Positions 20,831 through 32,507 of a stretch of 64,000 bases of DNA are shown in pieces. A program made the translations under genes and the position numbers. The notes beneath the pieces were generated by a model that saw only the letters and a list, made by a program, of their open reading frames with translations, was not told the DNA's origin and searched no databases. The stretch's first letter is position 1, and every line of letters begins with the position of its first letter. Source of the DNA: Schizophyllum amplum (Eukaryota > Basidiomycota > Agaricomycetes > Agaricales > Schizophyllaceae); assembly GCA_007026445.1 (NCBI GenBank), contig VDMD01000015.1, forward strand, positions 62,001-126,000. Reading direction: 5' to 3'.

Positions 20831-22480
20831 TCAGTGACTCAACTGCATGAAGTTTTCCACATCGAACGAGAGGTTGTCAAAGTGCAGCGAGTCAAGCTGC
20901 ATCTCCAGGCTCGTGTCCGAGAGCCCGCCGTTCGAGAGCCGCGCGTCCGAGAGCCGCATCCCGTTCAGGCTCATGTCGCTAAGCATATCAAAGCTCGAAT
21001 CTGCGAGCGGAGATCCTGGTGAGCTGACCTCTTTGGTCTCGCCGGTGTTGGAGACCGTTGGAACACTATAATCAGCTGCCTTGCTGAACGACCGTGACGG
21101 CCGCGGTGTCTGCTCCGCACCGTCCCCCGGCCCCACCGAGGCACAATCCCCTATAGACATACCGGCACGGTCCCCCAACGACATATGCATCTCCTCCACC
21201 GGCGTCTGCGGCATCGACCCGGCGACGGTGCTCGGCGTGCTGTCGCGCGACATGCTGGGCGGGCGCGCGGATGTCGCAGACGCGGCCATTGAGGGCGCGG
21301 ATGTTATGGAGGGCACAGACCCGTTCGAGAGACGCTCGGACCCGTCGGAGAGACGGATGGGCTCGACTTGTGTCCCGTTCTGCCCCGCCCCAGAGCCGTC
21401 CGCAGATGGCTCGATTTCCTCTGAGGCTGCAGACGAGGAGAAGATGCGGTTGAGTCGCAGCATAGAGAAGCGCCTCCTGGTGCTGCGTGTAGACGGCGCA
21501 GGGGACGGAGACCGCAGGGCGGAGAACGACGGCTCGGCAATGGGCGTCGACTCGAGCGCTGGTGACTTGGCGAGGGGCGTTGTGTTCTCGCTCTCTTGCG
21601 AAATGCTGAGGGAGGGCACAGACTGCGACGGGGATGTTGCCGACTGCAACAGGGAGGGTGAGGAGGGCGAGGTCAATGAGGATGGGGATGGCGACGGAGG
21701 TTCCGACTCCGTGGCTGATTGCACGCTCTCCTGCGATGGGCGGAAAATATTCGTGAGCAACACTGAGCTCCGCCGGCGCCTCACCGACGGTTGCATGCTG
21801 CTGACACTTCCACGGCGTGGTACATCCCCCACAACGTCTGGCGTCTTTCCCCTTCCTTTTGCGGTATCCTTCCCCTTGCTCGCCTTCCTGATCGACCGAA
21901 AGGCACGCGCGATAAACGTCGTCCGCCGCATGCCCGCAGCCCCCGCCGCCTCGTCTTGCTCCTCCTCCTCCTCGCTATCGGTCGGCAACTTCCCATGCCT
22001 CCGCACCTTGATCACCTCCACTACCTCAGAGTCATTCCCTGGGCCCTCTAGCGCCCTCAGCTCCGCGCGGTCCTCCTCTGATAGCGTCTGGCCCGCCGTG
22101 CGCCGGGGAAGCATCATTTCGCTGTCTCTCCCGCGCGCGAAGATAGGCGGGCGCGACGGGCTCGCCTGGAATGCATACACCTCGCCGTCAGCGGGGTGGC
22201 TGATGTCCGGGTGCGGCCGATCATGCTCGTCAGGATCGAACGGCTCGAACGTGTAGTCGTCCAGGTGCGCGTCAAGGTCGGGGCGGTGCGGAGCCGCGGC
22301 GTCGAAGCAGGTGTACGGCGCTTCGTCGTCTTCCTCGGGCGGGACGACGACGACATGGGGCATTTGGCCGTGGTAGCCCGCCGCTGCCGCGGATAGTTGA
22401 TCGGCGGGTGAGGGCTGGGTCGCCGAGGTCGGCGGGGCAGGGGCGGAGGTGCGGTTCATGAAAGAGAATGTAGGGGCCAT
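20831..22480 (-). CDS. Large disordered Ser/Pro-rich protein, function unknown
   Basis: A single open frame of 549 codons starts at MAPTFSFMNRTSA. An in-frame ATG at 22582 would add 34 residues that look like 5' UTR translation. The protein is mostly low complexity. It has an acidic N-terminal third, a short basic patch (ARAFRSIRKASKGKDTAKGRGK), two RRRxSxL motifs (RRRRSSVLLTNIF, TRRRFSMLRLNRIF) that look like basophilic kinase sites, and long Ser/Thr stretches. The C-terminus has repeated NGxxLSD(A/T)xLS units ending in FDVENFMQLSH. I recognise no folded domain. It is transcribed away from tRNase Z, with about 430 bases between the starts. Confidence 0.6.
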   Translation of the reverse strand: MAPTFSFMNRTSAPAPPTSATQPSPADQLSAAAAGYHGQMPHVVVVPPEEDDEAPYTCFDAAAPHRPDLDAHLDDYTFEPFDPDEHDRPHPDISHPADGEVYAFQASPSRPPIFARGRDSEMMLPRRTAGQTLSEEDRAELRALEGPGNDSEVVEVIKVRRHGKLPTDSEEEEEQDEAAGAAGMRRTTFIARAFRSIRKASKGKDTAKGRGKTPDVVGDVPRRGSVSSMQPSVRRRRSSVLLTNIFRPSQESVQSATESEPPSPSPSSLTSPSSPSLLQSATSPSQSVPSLSISQESENTTPLAKSPALESTPIAEPSFSALRSPSPAPSTRSTRRRFSMLRLNRIFSSSAASEEIEPSADGSGAGQNGTQVEPIRLSDGSERLSNGSVPSITSAPSMAASATSARPPSMSRDSTPSTVAGSMPQTPVEEMHMSLGDRAGMSIGDCASVGPGDGAEQTPRPSRSFSKAADYSVPTVSNTGETKEVSSPGSPLADSSFDMLSDMSLNGMRLSDARLSNGGLSDTSLEMQLDSLHFDNLSFDVENFMQLSH

Positions 22481-22912
22481 CGGGCGCGCAATGTGGGCAG
22501 TCGGTGGACGCGAAGGAGTGAAGCAGTGGGCGCGGAAATGCGGTTGATATGAGAAGAGGTGGTTGGTATGGAAGAAGCGCAAGCGGTATAAGGAGCGACT
22601 GTAGAACGGTTAGGCGTGTTTGTCGCGCCGGGCGGCTGTCGTTGGGCGTCGTCGTCGTCGGGAACAAGCTAAGAACACAACTTGCGCGACGGTCGAACCA
22701 AGGCCGAATTGGGACTTGACAATGGTGTCCTAAACGCTGATCACCGGGTCACGGGGGCGAGGACAACGTGCACCCACGTGCGGCTGATGCTCTTGTCCGC
22801 GACGTCCACCTCGCTCTTTCGACATCTCTCCCCGTCTGCTGCTTGCATTTGTTATCAACATCTAGACAAATCCACCAATCATCAAGGCTTACGGTCGTAC
22901 AACCGCACAGCA

Positions 22913-25339
22913 ATGGGATACAAGCATATGGCGCTCACCTTCCTCGGCACCTCCAGCGGTGGCGGGCCCACCGAGCATCGCAACTGCTCTTCCCTCATCG
23001 CTGACGTGCTTGGGAATGGCGAGCTATGGAGTGCGTAGAGTGGATGTATGCAGTTGAACTACCTGACTCCGCTGGTTGGCTACTGGGTTGCGCACAGACA
23101 AGGCGCTTGCGCTGCTGGGATGTCCATTCACGGGCTGTGGTGTGACGGATTATGTTCTAATGGATTTTGTCAGTGGTGGACTGCGCAGAGGGCACGACGC
23201 GACAGTTTGCGTTCATCCGCGATGTACGCCCCATGCAGGTCAACAAGATATTCATCACGCATATGCATGGTATGTCTGCTTCTCTCGCGTCCTGATAATG
23301 TAGCATCATCCGCTCCCCCTTTTTTCCTCCACCTCCTTGCATTCACTGTATTCTGCATAGCAATTCATTATGGCTCTATCGTGGCTCGTCCTCTGATAAA
23401 TGAACCTTATAGTTGACCATATAATGGGCATCATCGGCTTTCTTCGCAACGTCCTCTTTCCCAAGCCCGTTCTTGGCTCAGGACCGGATCGCGAACCGGG
23501 CGCCCCAGTAAGTGTATGATAGAATTTTATTTTGTGCACGCCTTTTCATCCCCTTCACCCACGGACTACGGCCCCTTCTATGCACTCATATATCTTCCCC
23601 TTATCCCTCTGATTTGCCGGATGTCCTTTTTATTCAAACCTTTCTCGCTCATCGCTCCTGCCAGCCTCGTGTTCACGTCTATGGCCCCGCCGGCATCCGC
23701 GCTTTTATCCGCAACATCTTCACTATGACCGCCTCTGCATCCGCCGAGCGATACGCCGTACACGAGCTACTGCGGCCGGGTGACCCGCGCACGTCCTGCG
23801 ACACTAGCGTTTTGCACGAGAGTGAGGCGCCGGGGAGCGATATACCTCCTGGTGAAGACGGGCTGTGGAGAGATATCGTTCGCGCCCGGGGAACGTATGG
23901 AGACGTGGTGGTGGATGTCGCGCCAATTGCGCACAGAGGTGAGTAGGTCGGATCGCACAATGTGTAATCATGTGAGAGCTGACGATATGCTGGTTTCTTC
24001 TTTTATGGCTCTTTCGTCGTCCTGCCTTCATTCTGCTGCCTCGCGTCTCGTGGCTCTCTTTGCTCAACAGTGCCCTCTTTCGGCTACGTCTTTAGTGAGA
24101 GCGCGCCGCCGCTACGCAAGATAGTCATCTTGGGCGACACCAGTGACCCTACGCCTATCATACAATTGTGCAGCAACCCCCCGCCGTCAGTGCTCGTACA
24201 CGAGGCGAGTGATATGCATTCGACATCATGTATTCACTGTAATCCTGCCGCACTCATGACCCCCTTCCTTCGTTCTCCTCATTTTGTCATTGTTCTCCAC
24301 GCCTGTGTAATGCTGCCGCTTCAGCCTGCGCGACGCTCAAACTCAAATATTATGTTACCCTAGGCCACCGACGCCCACATACCGCCTGCCATCGACCGCA
24401 AACAAAAGCGCGAGCCCGACGTCGTCCTCGCGCGCACACTTGCCAGGGGACACTCCATCCCCGCAATGGCGGGCGCCTTCGCGAGAGTGGTGGGTGCGGA
24501 GAGGCTGGTTCTGAATCATATTGGAGGGCGGTAAGCCTATTCTTCAGCGCTCAGCTTCAGGCCTTTACCGTTACCTGCACTCGATCGCTCATTCGTTCTT
24601 CAGATTCCCATTTCCGGACGGTGGCTACGGCATGGACTGGAAGACGCGCGTTATGGCCGAGTTTGAGAGGCAGGCGACAGACGCCTGGAAACCCACGTCT
24701 CACAAAGAGCGCGCCATCGTCGCCTCTGACTTCATGCATCTCGAGATTCCTCCGGACTGGGGGAGGGCGGCGCGGTTACAGCGCGAAACTGGCGTGGAGA
24801 ATGCTCATATTGACAATCATATAGGACCCGTCAGCCAAGCCGGCAATGCATACAATGTGGAATTCGGGGAAGACGATGTCGCGCCCGGCCTGGGCATCGC
24901 TGCAGGACCCTCGACAAACAGGGGTGTCGGGGGTTTAGTGGAGGTGGCGGCGGGAGATGATCTGTATGTGGATGCCCCTCAAGCGCGCAATGTACGCGCC
25001 GAAACCACGACGTGGAGGGGTGTAAGAGCGAGGGGAGGCGGACCATCGGACCGCGGCTCGTCCAGAGGGAATGTCCACACAACTAGAGGGCAAGGCGCAA
25101 CCAGGCGGGACGGCCGAAGCCATGATGGATGGAAAGACAAAGACAATATCCGAGCCTCGCCGCGACAAAGCAGGGATGCACCCTACTCGCGCCGTGGCGA
25201 AGCTTCGCACTCACGACCGAACCGGGATGCACTCTACTCGCGTCGGGAGCAACGTGGGAAGCCAGACTTGGCAGACGACACCGCGCGACGTCGTGATGGA
25301 ACGAATGTCAAAACGCGTATTGCATGGGACGAAGCTTGA
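22913..25339 (+). CDS. tRNase Z (metallo-beta-lactamase fold tRNA 3' endonuclease)
   Basis: It removes 3' trailers from pre-tRNA. Seven exons: 22913-23030, 23174-23269, 23413-23507, 23665-23938, 24071-24204, 24364-24530 and 24604-25339. Motifs in order are FLGTSSGGG, the metal-binding HMHVDH built across an intron, VHVYGPAGIRAF, PSFGYVFSE, LGDTSDP, VHEATDAH and NHIGG. This is the short (ElaC-like) form. The fifth intron starts with GC instead of GT (24205-24363). After the catalytic domain comes an unusual tail of about 110 residues rich in Arg, Gly and Ser (repeats like SRRG and DALYSRRE). Whether it acts in nucleus or mitochondrion cannot be read from the sequence. Confidence 0.9.
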
Positions 25340-25436
25340 AAAGAAGGGTGCGGGCAGGCAAGCAGCATGAAATTTCGTTTAGAAATCGGATGTACATAGA
25401 CAAGCGATGATACAGTGCCAATACTTAGTACCGTCC

Positions 25437-28400
25437 TCACGGATACTTCTCCGCGAGAACTGCGTCAAAACATCAGTACAACGCAGAAGACACCGCAAAA
25501 AAGCACGTACTCAGCGCTACCAGTGATGTCCAGCCAGTAAACGGATGGCTACATCCACACAAACATTAGCGAAGAGTAATTCAAGCCTGCGGCAAACGCA
25601 CCTCCGCTGTCCGTTGCCCGTGTTCGCGTCGTACTGTTCCCATACGTAGCCAGTACGGGTGTACTCCTACATGCAGCCTATTGAGCTTGGTCGCAGCAGC
25701 CCAGAGAGGTCCGCACGTACCTTGTATATGTTTTCCACCAGGTTCTTCCTCAACTGGGTGTAGATCTCGCTCGCCAGATCCCTGTACGGGCCCTCCTCCG
25801 CTGCATACTTCTGCAACGATCATCAGCTATGAACATTGCATCACTGACCCCATTTACCTTGTGCAGCGAGCTCAAGAGAAGGTAGTTGACTTGCAGCCAA
25901 ATCGGACCCTTCCAATAATTCTCGCCCTGCCCGTACTCAGGGTGGCTCTTTGACAAGCTGCGCACACCGTACGCCGACCACAGTTCCTCCGGATCGCGCA
26001 CCAGCTCTAAAATGGCCTTCAGCCGTGGCGAATCCGACTCGAGCAGTCCGAGCGCGGCGGGAAGGATGGAGACATAGCCTTTGTGGCACTCGTGATACGA
26101 CTCGTCTGTTGTGGACCATCAATACCATTTCCTGCGCATCGACCAAAAACACTGACCCTCATCGTCCACGTCCAGATCGCAATACATCTGCTCTTTTTCG
26201 CTCCAGTGCAAATCGTCCAAATTCGCAAGCATGGCCTCCTCAATCTCCTGGTAGCTCGCCGCGTCGTCCAGCTGGCCGATGAAGCTGGCCACGCTCCGCA
26301 TCGTACGCGTGAAATGCGCCATCCACGCAAGCAGGTCGAGGTGTAGCTCGCCGGCATGCGGCGGCCCACGCGGATAGTCGTCCATGCCACTCGTCAGTAC
26401 GTGCGTGGCGGAACGCCCGCGCCAGCGGTACGCCTCGGTGCGACTACGTGCGTGACGACCGTACTGCTTGATAAGTCCGCGCTGCGTGCGTCGGAACCAC
26501 TCGTAGTGACGCTTGAGGGGCCCGTAAATGGAGGTGAAGTACTCTAGAGTGGCATCGGACGAGGCGAGGTAGCGGCTACGAGGGGCTTCGGCCTGCCCGC
26601 CAAGCGGCACCTGCGCATCCATGCCGATGCCCGCACCCAGTCCCAGGTCTGCATCCCTTATGCCCGACGCACTGGCCTCCTTGAATTTATCGATGATGGC
26701 GGGGAGAATGAGCGTTAGTGTTGGCGGGTTTCCCCAGCTGGGCACCTGCGTCTGGAATTCGACGGGGACGCGGCTGCGCGCTTCCTCGCCCAGAATTTGC
26801 TCGCGCGCCACCCAGCCGTCGTCGTCGATTAGATCAATCCACTCGCGCAAGATATCTAAGCTGTAGTCGGCGTCCCATACGGAAATGTGAAGAAGGTGGA
26901 AGCCCTCATCCCTAAGTGAATGTAAGCATGGCGGGTCATCATCATCACAGTTGCAGACTCGCCAGTAGAACCCTCTGGGGAAGAAGCTTCGGCTCGGTGT
27001 GGCTGTCAACAGCGCATTCGGTGGAGTTAGTTTGGCGACTTTGCTATCCTTGCCTTCGTCATCTTCGTCTTCGTCCTCATCCCACTCATACGAGAATTTC
27101 TTATTCACGATTGAAGTGCCGTAAAAGTAGCCGACGCCGCCGATGAGATTTGCGGTTACGGCACGAGAAAATGCTTGCATGTTCTCCTGTAAGTCAGGCG
27201 GGAAGTCGATGGGATAGGGCAAGACGTCATCAAAGCGCGCAGCATAAGATTCCTGCAGAGCCGGGATGCCCTGGTCCAGGACGGCAGCTAACGTTATAGT
27301 CAGCCATCAGGTGAAGGACAGAGATGAATGCGAGACGAACAGCTCAGCTTCTGCTTCGCGCTAGCACTCTCATATAGGACGTCGAATTGGAACGGGCCGT
27401 CGAAGAACTTTTGCACAGCATATAGGTTGCTACCCGTGAAGGCTTCGTCGGGAAGATGCAGTACAAAGGACGGATCCGGGACGCCGACCGCAGGGTCCAG
27501 ATACGGCTGCAGCACATCGTTGGCGCGCTTGATGATAGTTTGGATCAATATTTCTTGCTGAATATCAGTATCCTCAGTTTTCCTTCGTGGTCAAAAGGCG
27601 CACCTCGTGCCTGCCATATATTTCCCGCAGGAATAGGCAGCCCTGCGAAGTGCGTCTTCCCAATACGATCTTCAAAGGCGTCTGCATGGCGCGCGCTGGA
27701 TATGTGATTATTGTCGGGACCTAGAATTCATAATGAGACCATGCACACAGGACAGTCGTGATAGCTTACCTTCTACAATCCGGATTGTGAAGTCGTCCAA
27801 TTCTGGCGACGCGCCAGTAAACTCGACATCGCCCTCGAGTCCCTAGAGCTTCGTGAGCCAGGGTGCGGACCCGTAAGAGATGCGCCGCACATTCTCGTCC
27901 TCGTCGGTGACCATGTCGATGCCTCCGAGGCCCTCTAGACCCATGTAGAAGATGGTTGAAATGCGAGACGGACGGCCTATGCGCAGAACTCTTTAGCATC
28001 ACAGGACCACGGTACAGCGGTCTACGCACTCGCATCCAGCGGCGTTCCCTTGACGCGTGCGGCCCAGCTGCCCCCGTTGTCTCCTCCAGCGACCTTGAGA
28101 AACTCGGTGGTGATGCGAACGTTATTCTGGGGATCATTGATGACCTGAACGCCGCCCTGGCGCGGGTCGTACTCCGTCCATGTGTAGCCAGCGAGCTCGT
28201 CACCCTGGTCGCAACCGTGGCGAGATTCTGTAGATAGTAAGCCTTCCAAGTCATTGAAAAAAGGGGGATGCGCGTACTGCTGACAGACTGATAGTCCTGG
28301 GTGCCGAACCAGACGAGCCCCGTCATAAGCGACTGGGGGATGCGCGGACGCAGGCCAAAGTAGAGGTTAGGGCGGTAGGCGCCCCAGAGTAGAGTGTCAT

Positions 28401-28458
28401 TGGCAGACGGCTGAGCTGCGCGGACGAGCGGTAAGAGTGCCAGCCAGGCGAGATGCAT
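25437..28458 (-). CDS. Mannosyl-oligosaccharide glucosidase (GH63, ER glucosidase I)
   Basis: It trims the outer glucose from N-glycans in the ER lumen. The start at 28458 gives a signal-like N-terminus (MHLAWLALLPLVRAAQPSA). Recognisable GH63 blocks, read across many short introns, are LLWGAYRPNLYFGLRPRIPQ, MTGLVWFG, GYTWTEYDPRQGG, FSRAVTANLIGGVGYFYG, VPSWGNPP, SYHECHKGYVSILPAALG (around 26070) and YWKGPIWLQVNYLLL. The C-terminus is HPFTGWTSLVAL followed, after a last intron, by AEKYP and the stop. No HDEL/KDEL signal is present, which fits this family's membrane-anchored or luminal forms. The gene ends tail to tail with tRNase Z, about 100 bases apart. Confidence 0.9.
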
Positions 28459-28693
28459 GGCGAGCGCAGGAGGAAGCAGGCGCAGCTCTGAGCTCACCGG
28501 ACGCGACCCCGCCACGATCGCGGGACACGTGTCCGGCTGTTCGGCGCGACATGCCACCCACGCCCGCGGAATCCATGGTGATCGGCTTACCGGCCCATTG
28601 CACTCACCGCCAGCGCTCGCCGTGGGACTTCCTGGCTGCCGAGGACTGACTCATACTTATCCGCCCCCTTAACCTTCACTATATATCCCGTCG

Positions 28694-30034
28694 ATGCAGG
28701 ACAACATCTGGAGCGAAACACCATCATTCTCTCCCCATACATCTCCAAAACGCTAGGTTGCAAGGCGTATCTCAAGTTAGAGGTCAGCTAAACCGACTTC
28801 GTTAACGCCACCAGAGCCCTGACCACTATTCCGTAGAATCTGCACCCCTGCCATTCCTTCAAGTACCGCGGAATCTCACACTTTGTCAAATGGGCGAAAG
28901 AACAGCACGGTCCCAGCACCCACGCCATCATCGCGTCGGGAGGAAATGCGGGACTCGCCGCGGCTTGCAGCGCAAACATCCTTCGGGTGACATGCACGGT
29001 ATATCTCCCGCAGGGGGCGGCACAGAGTACCATCGACTTGCTCCGCGCACAAAATGCAGAGGTCGTGGTCATCGGCAGATTCTACGCAGAGGCTCTGCAA
29101 GCTGCAAAGGAAGCCGCCGCCAGCGACGTGCACGCGTAAGCGCTCAAAGTCTCAAGCCTTCCGGTCCTTGACACAACACCTTGAGATAGTGTTGTGGTGC
29201 CCGCGTACGAACATGAACTGCTGTGGGAAGGCCACTCCAGCATGATCGACGAGATCGCCTCTCAGTTGAAGAAGAAGCCGGACGCAATCTTCTGCAGTGT
29301 GGGCGGAGGTGGTATGCTCGGCGGAATTCTCGCGGGATGCAAGAACAACGGCTGGGATGATGGTAAACACTCACCTATTGCTGAGAAGACTCTTGGGCGC
29401 TGATGCGTGCCAGTGCTTGTCGCCACGATGGAGACCGGAGGTTCCGATTGCTTTCACTACTCGATGGCTCTGAACCAAATGCCAGAGGCCGAGGCGAAAG
29501 CCAGATTGCCCGACAACGTCAGTGCCGTACAAGACGAAGAAACAGGTGTGATGCTCGCGCATATGCATAGCTTCTCCTCGAAAGCATCCGGGTCGCTAGG
29601 CGCCTCGCAGCCGGCAGCAAGGGTTGTCAAGATGGCCCTCGAGCGTGCAGGACAAGTCAAAACGTGCTCCCTACCTGACGCACTGGCAATTCAGACTTGC
29701 GCGAGGTTTGCAGGTAAGCCTTTGTTATTTGACCCGCGTAGAAGGGCAGACTGACTGAAGCGCCGTAACAGATGAGCACAAAATTTTGGTCGAGCTAGCG
29801 TGCGCAGCTACGCTTGCGCCCGCTTTCAAGGCCCCTCTCTTCAACGATCTCGTACAACCTCATGCAGGACAGGCGCCCGAGGATCGAACAGTCGTGTTCA
29901 TCGTGTGCGGTGGCTTCAAAATCTCCTTGGCGGAGTTAGAGGGGTACCGCAAGGACACTGCAGCGGAAGTGGCAGCGGGGGGTGTATGGGACATTTTGAG
30001 CGACCAAGGGAAGGTCATCACAGTTGAGAAGTGA
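28694..30034 (+). CDS. CHA1: L-serine/threonine dehydratase (PLP-dependent)
   Basis: It deaminates serine or threonine to pyruvate or 2-oxobutyrate. Exons run to 28784, then 28837-29135, 29190-29362, 29414-29713 and 29772-30034. Motifs are the PLP lysine in HSFKYRGISHF, ASGGNAGLAAA and the phosphate-binding loop VGGGGMLGGI. The C-terminus (CGGFKISLAELEGY) fits the serine dehydratase fold. The ATG at 28694 opens with MQDNIWSETP, a good family match, but the frame must shift by one base near 28723 to continue as IILSPYISKTLGCKAYLKLE. One missing base would explain it. The symbol follows the yeast enzyme; SDS-like would also fit. Confidence 0.85.
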
Positions 30035-30152
30035 TGATATTGATACAGTAACACAAGTAGGCCAAGAATGTCTCTGGTTTCATAGCTAGATGGGTGGAGT
30101 CAGTCTTTGTATGCCAACGAAGTCATTGAGCACACCAAGAAAAACATGCCAG

Positions 30153-30500
30153 CTATGCGTCCTGGGGGCGCTCCTCCGTCTTGGTCTTGCGCTCTGCCTT
30201 TAAGCGCTCCAGTTCTGCACGAATACCGCTCTGATCCTTAGGGAAGAGCTGGTGAAGAGTCAGCATGCTATCCACGTCTACAGCTGCACAGACTCACTAT
30301 GTTCGTTCTCTCCTCTGGCGGGAAGAGCATCGCTCGGTACTGCAATGATCGGTTAACAAACTTGTCGTCTCCGGACCATGAGTACTGACCGGAAGGACGT
30401 GGTTGTGGTACCATTCCGGGTCCCCGAAGTGCACCAGGGCAAATATAGGAATGAAGAGGTACATAGAGAACTTAAACACCTCGAGATTGGGACCAGCCAT
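30153..30500 (-). CDS. PET100: Cytochrome c oxidase assembly protein PET100
   Basis: A small inner-membrane chaperone for complex IV assembly. Three exons (30500-30390, 30339-30298, 30248-30153) encode 82 residues. The start MAGPNLEVFKF, one transmembrane segment (FSMYLFIPIFALVHF), the motif GDPEWYHNHVLP and YRAMLFPPEERTN match the family, as does the charged C-terminal helix (AELERLKAERKTK). Upstream in-frame ATGs lack family similarity. It diverges from the polymerase delta subunit gene by about 180 bases. Confidence 0.88.
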
Positions 30501-30681
30501 GGTGGCAGGCGGCAGGGTTTGAGAAACTACCGCCGCAGACGATGCGGCCGAGAACCAGCCACATAAGTACCACATGGCGAACCGTCACGAGCGCGCTGTG
30601 TCACAGTGACCGATCATCATCGCGGTACGCGTCTTGTTTGCCGACCTCGTCGAGTCGACCTCGCCCTTATCAGTGACCGTG

Positions 30682-32507
30682 ATGGCAGCCGAGGAGCTGT
30701 GAGCTTTGAGGATACTTGCCGATTAGTTTACTGACAATATTTACCAGACCAGTACCCTCCACTTCCACCCGCCGGGAGACGCAACTCCTGCCCTCGAAAG
30801 GCACTTCTTTCCTGATCCCCGACAAGGACAAGTCATTCCACAAGCAATACGCGAACATATATTTCCTGAGGTTGAATGCTTTGCGCGACTCTGTTCTTCA
30901 GAATGCGGAGCGTAAATGGAAGCACGTTGAAGGTGCCGTTAATTACCAGCCTCCCCCACTCGCTCGCTGACGCCGACGCAGGTGACCCCATTCACGTTCC
31001 CCGTGTTCTGGAGGTGGTAAAAGCGAAGCTTTGCTATGTTGTCGGCACGGTCTATATGGAAATGCCCCTCAAACCGAGTGTCATGGAGGATATTGCAAGA
31101 GACGTGCGTCCTCTTCCCTTCAGACCGTTCCGTCTGCTTACCGCGTGGTATATGATCGTGACATGCCAACAGCACTCCATTGCGCCACCACCACCGCCAT
31201 CTAAGATATGTTCCCCGGATGATAGCATCATGTTGGAGGACGAATCGGGACGCATTCGCCTGGTCGGTGCTCGAGTCAAGGCCGCTCCCCTCGTCACCGG
31301 TGTGATCATCGGCGTTCTGGGCGTCGAGACGCCCAATGGCGACTTTGAGGTCGTCGATATCTGCTACGCGGAGATGCCACCACCGACATACCCGAAGGAA
31401 GACGAGGGGGCTGCCATGGAGGTGGAAGGTCAGACAGCGCTTCTGTGTCCCGCATACGCTTCAACTAACATCGGCTACAGAAGAAGACGCTTATATTGCG
31501 GTGGTGTCTGGTCTCGATGTTGGTGCACCATCTGCGGCCGATGCTCATTTGCAACTGCTTGTTGAGTATCTGACGGGTGAAGCGGGCGGTTTGGACGATG
31601 CTGTATCTGCATCTCATATCTCACGTCTCGTAATTGCGGGGAACTCACTGTCGACGGTTGTTGTTGCAGAAGAGGTTGACGACAGGAAAGCTGTAGGTCA
31701 GCCCTCCCTTGCCCCTTTCCTCTCACTTATGTCATCCCTTACAGCGAAAATATGGATACGACAACACCACATTCTCACCGCATCCAACCCTCAGTCTTTC
31801 TGCTATTCTCGTTGATATCGGCCGCACCATGCCTATACATCTACTACCCGGCGCAAGTGACCCGTCAGGTTCTATCATGCCACAACAGCCTCTCCCTCGA
31901 CGCATGTTCGGTGCAGTATCCAAACTCTCAACTTTCTCTTGCGAGACGAATCCGACATATGTTGACCTCGCTTTCGGTTCACGCAAACGACAACTGCTTA
32001 TACACTCTGGTCAGCCCTTGGACGACATGTTCAAATATCTTCCGTCGCCCGCACGAAGGCTGGATCTCGCAGAGGCGACTCTACGCTGGCAGCATATGGC
32101 ACCAACTGCACCTGACACCCTTTGGTGCCACCCGTTCTTTCACGCCGAACCGTTTGTGTTGCCGAACACACCAAACCTGTACATCATCGGCGGCCAGAGA
32201 AAATTCGCCACGCGGATGGTGGGTCCGGACGACCGACGGTGTCGTATCGTGCTGGTGCCCCATTTTGCAAGTACGGGTACGGTGGTCTTAGTGAATATGC
32301 GAACGCTGGATGCGAAAACGGTCACGCTCAGGACGCATCGGATGGCGGGGGGTGCTCACGAAGATCAGGCGCCTAGTGAGTTGATATGACTTGGGAATCT
32401 CTAATCTCTGACGCGTCTTCGAAGCGAACGGCAGGGAGCCTACGCCTACGCCAGCAGAACCCGATCTGACGATGTCGGAACCGGACTTGAGCCAGATGGA
32501 AGAGTAG
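30682..32507 (+). CDS. POL31: DNA polymerase delta small subunit (POLD2/Pol31/Cdc1)
   Basis: The B subunit of replicative polymerase delta. It links the catalytic subunit to the rest of the complex and has an inactive phosphoesterase fold. Exons are 30682-30698 (17 bases), 30748-30932, 30982-31103, 31173-31428, 31481-31692, 31745-32375 and 32425-32507. Recognised blocks are FHKQYANIYFLRL, the OB-fold part LEDESGRIRLVGARV and TGVIIGVLGVE, then VSGLDVGAPS, SRLVIAGNSLS, LLPGASDPSGSIMPQQPLPR, NPTYVDL and LLIHSGQPLDDMFKY. The C-terminus ends in a short acidic tail. The tiny first exon is supported because it gives MAAEELPVPSTSTRRE without a break. Confidence 0.92.

Noticed and set aside
28677..28690. 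TATATAT as the TATA box of the serine dehydratase gene
   Set aside because: It ends only about 8 bases before the best ATG, too close for a TATA box serving that start.
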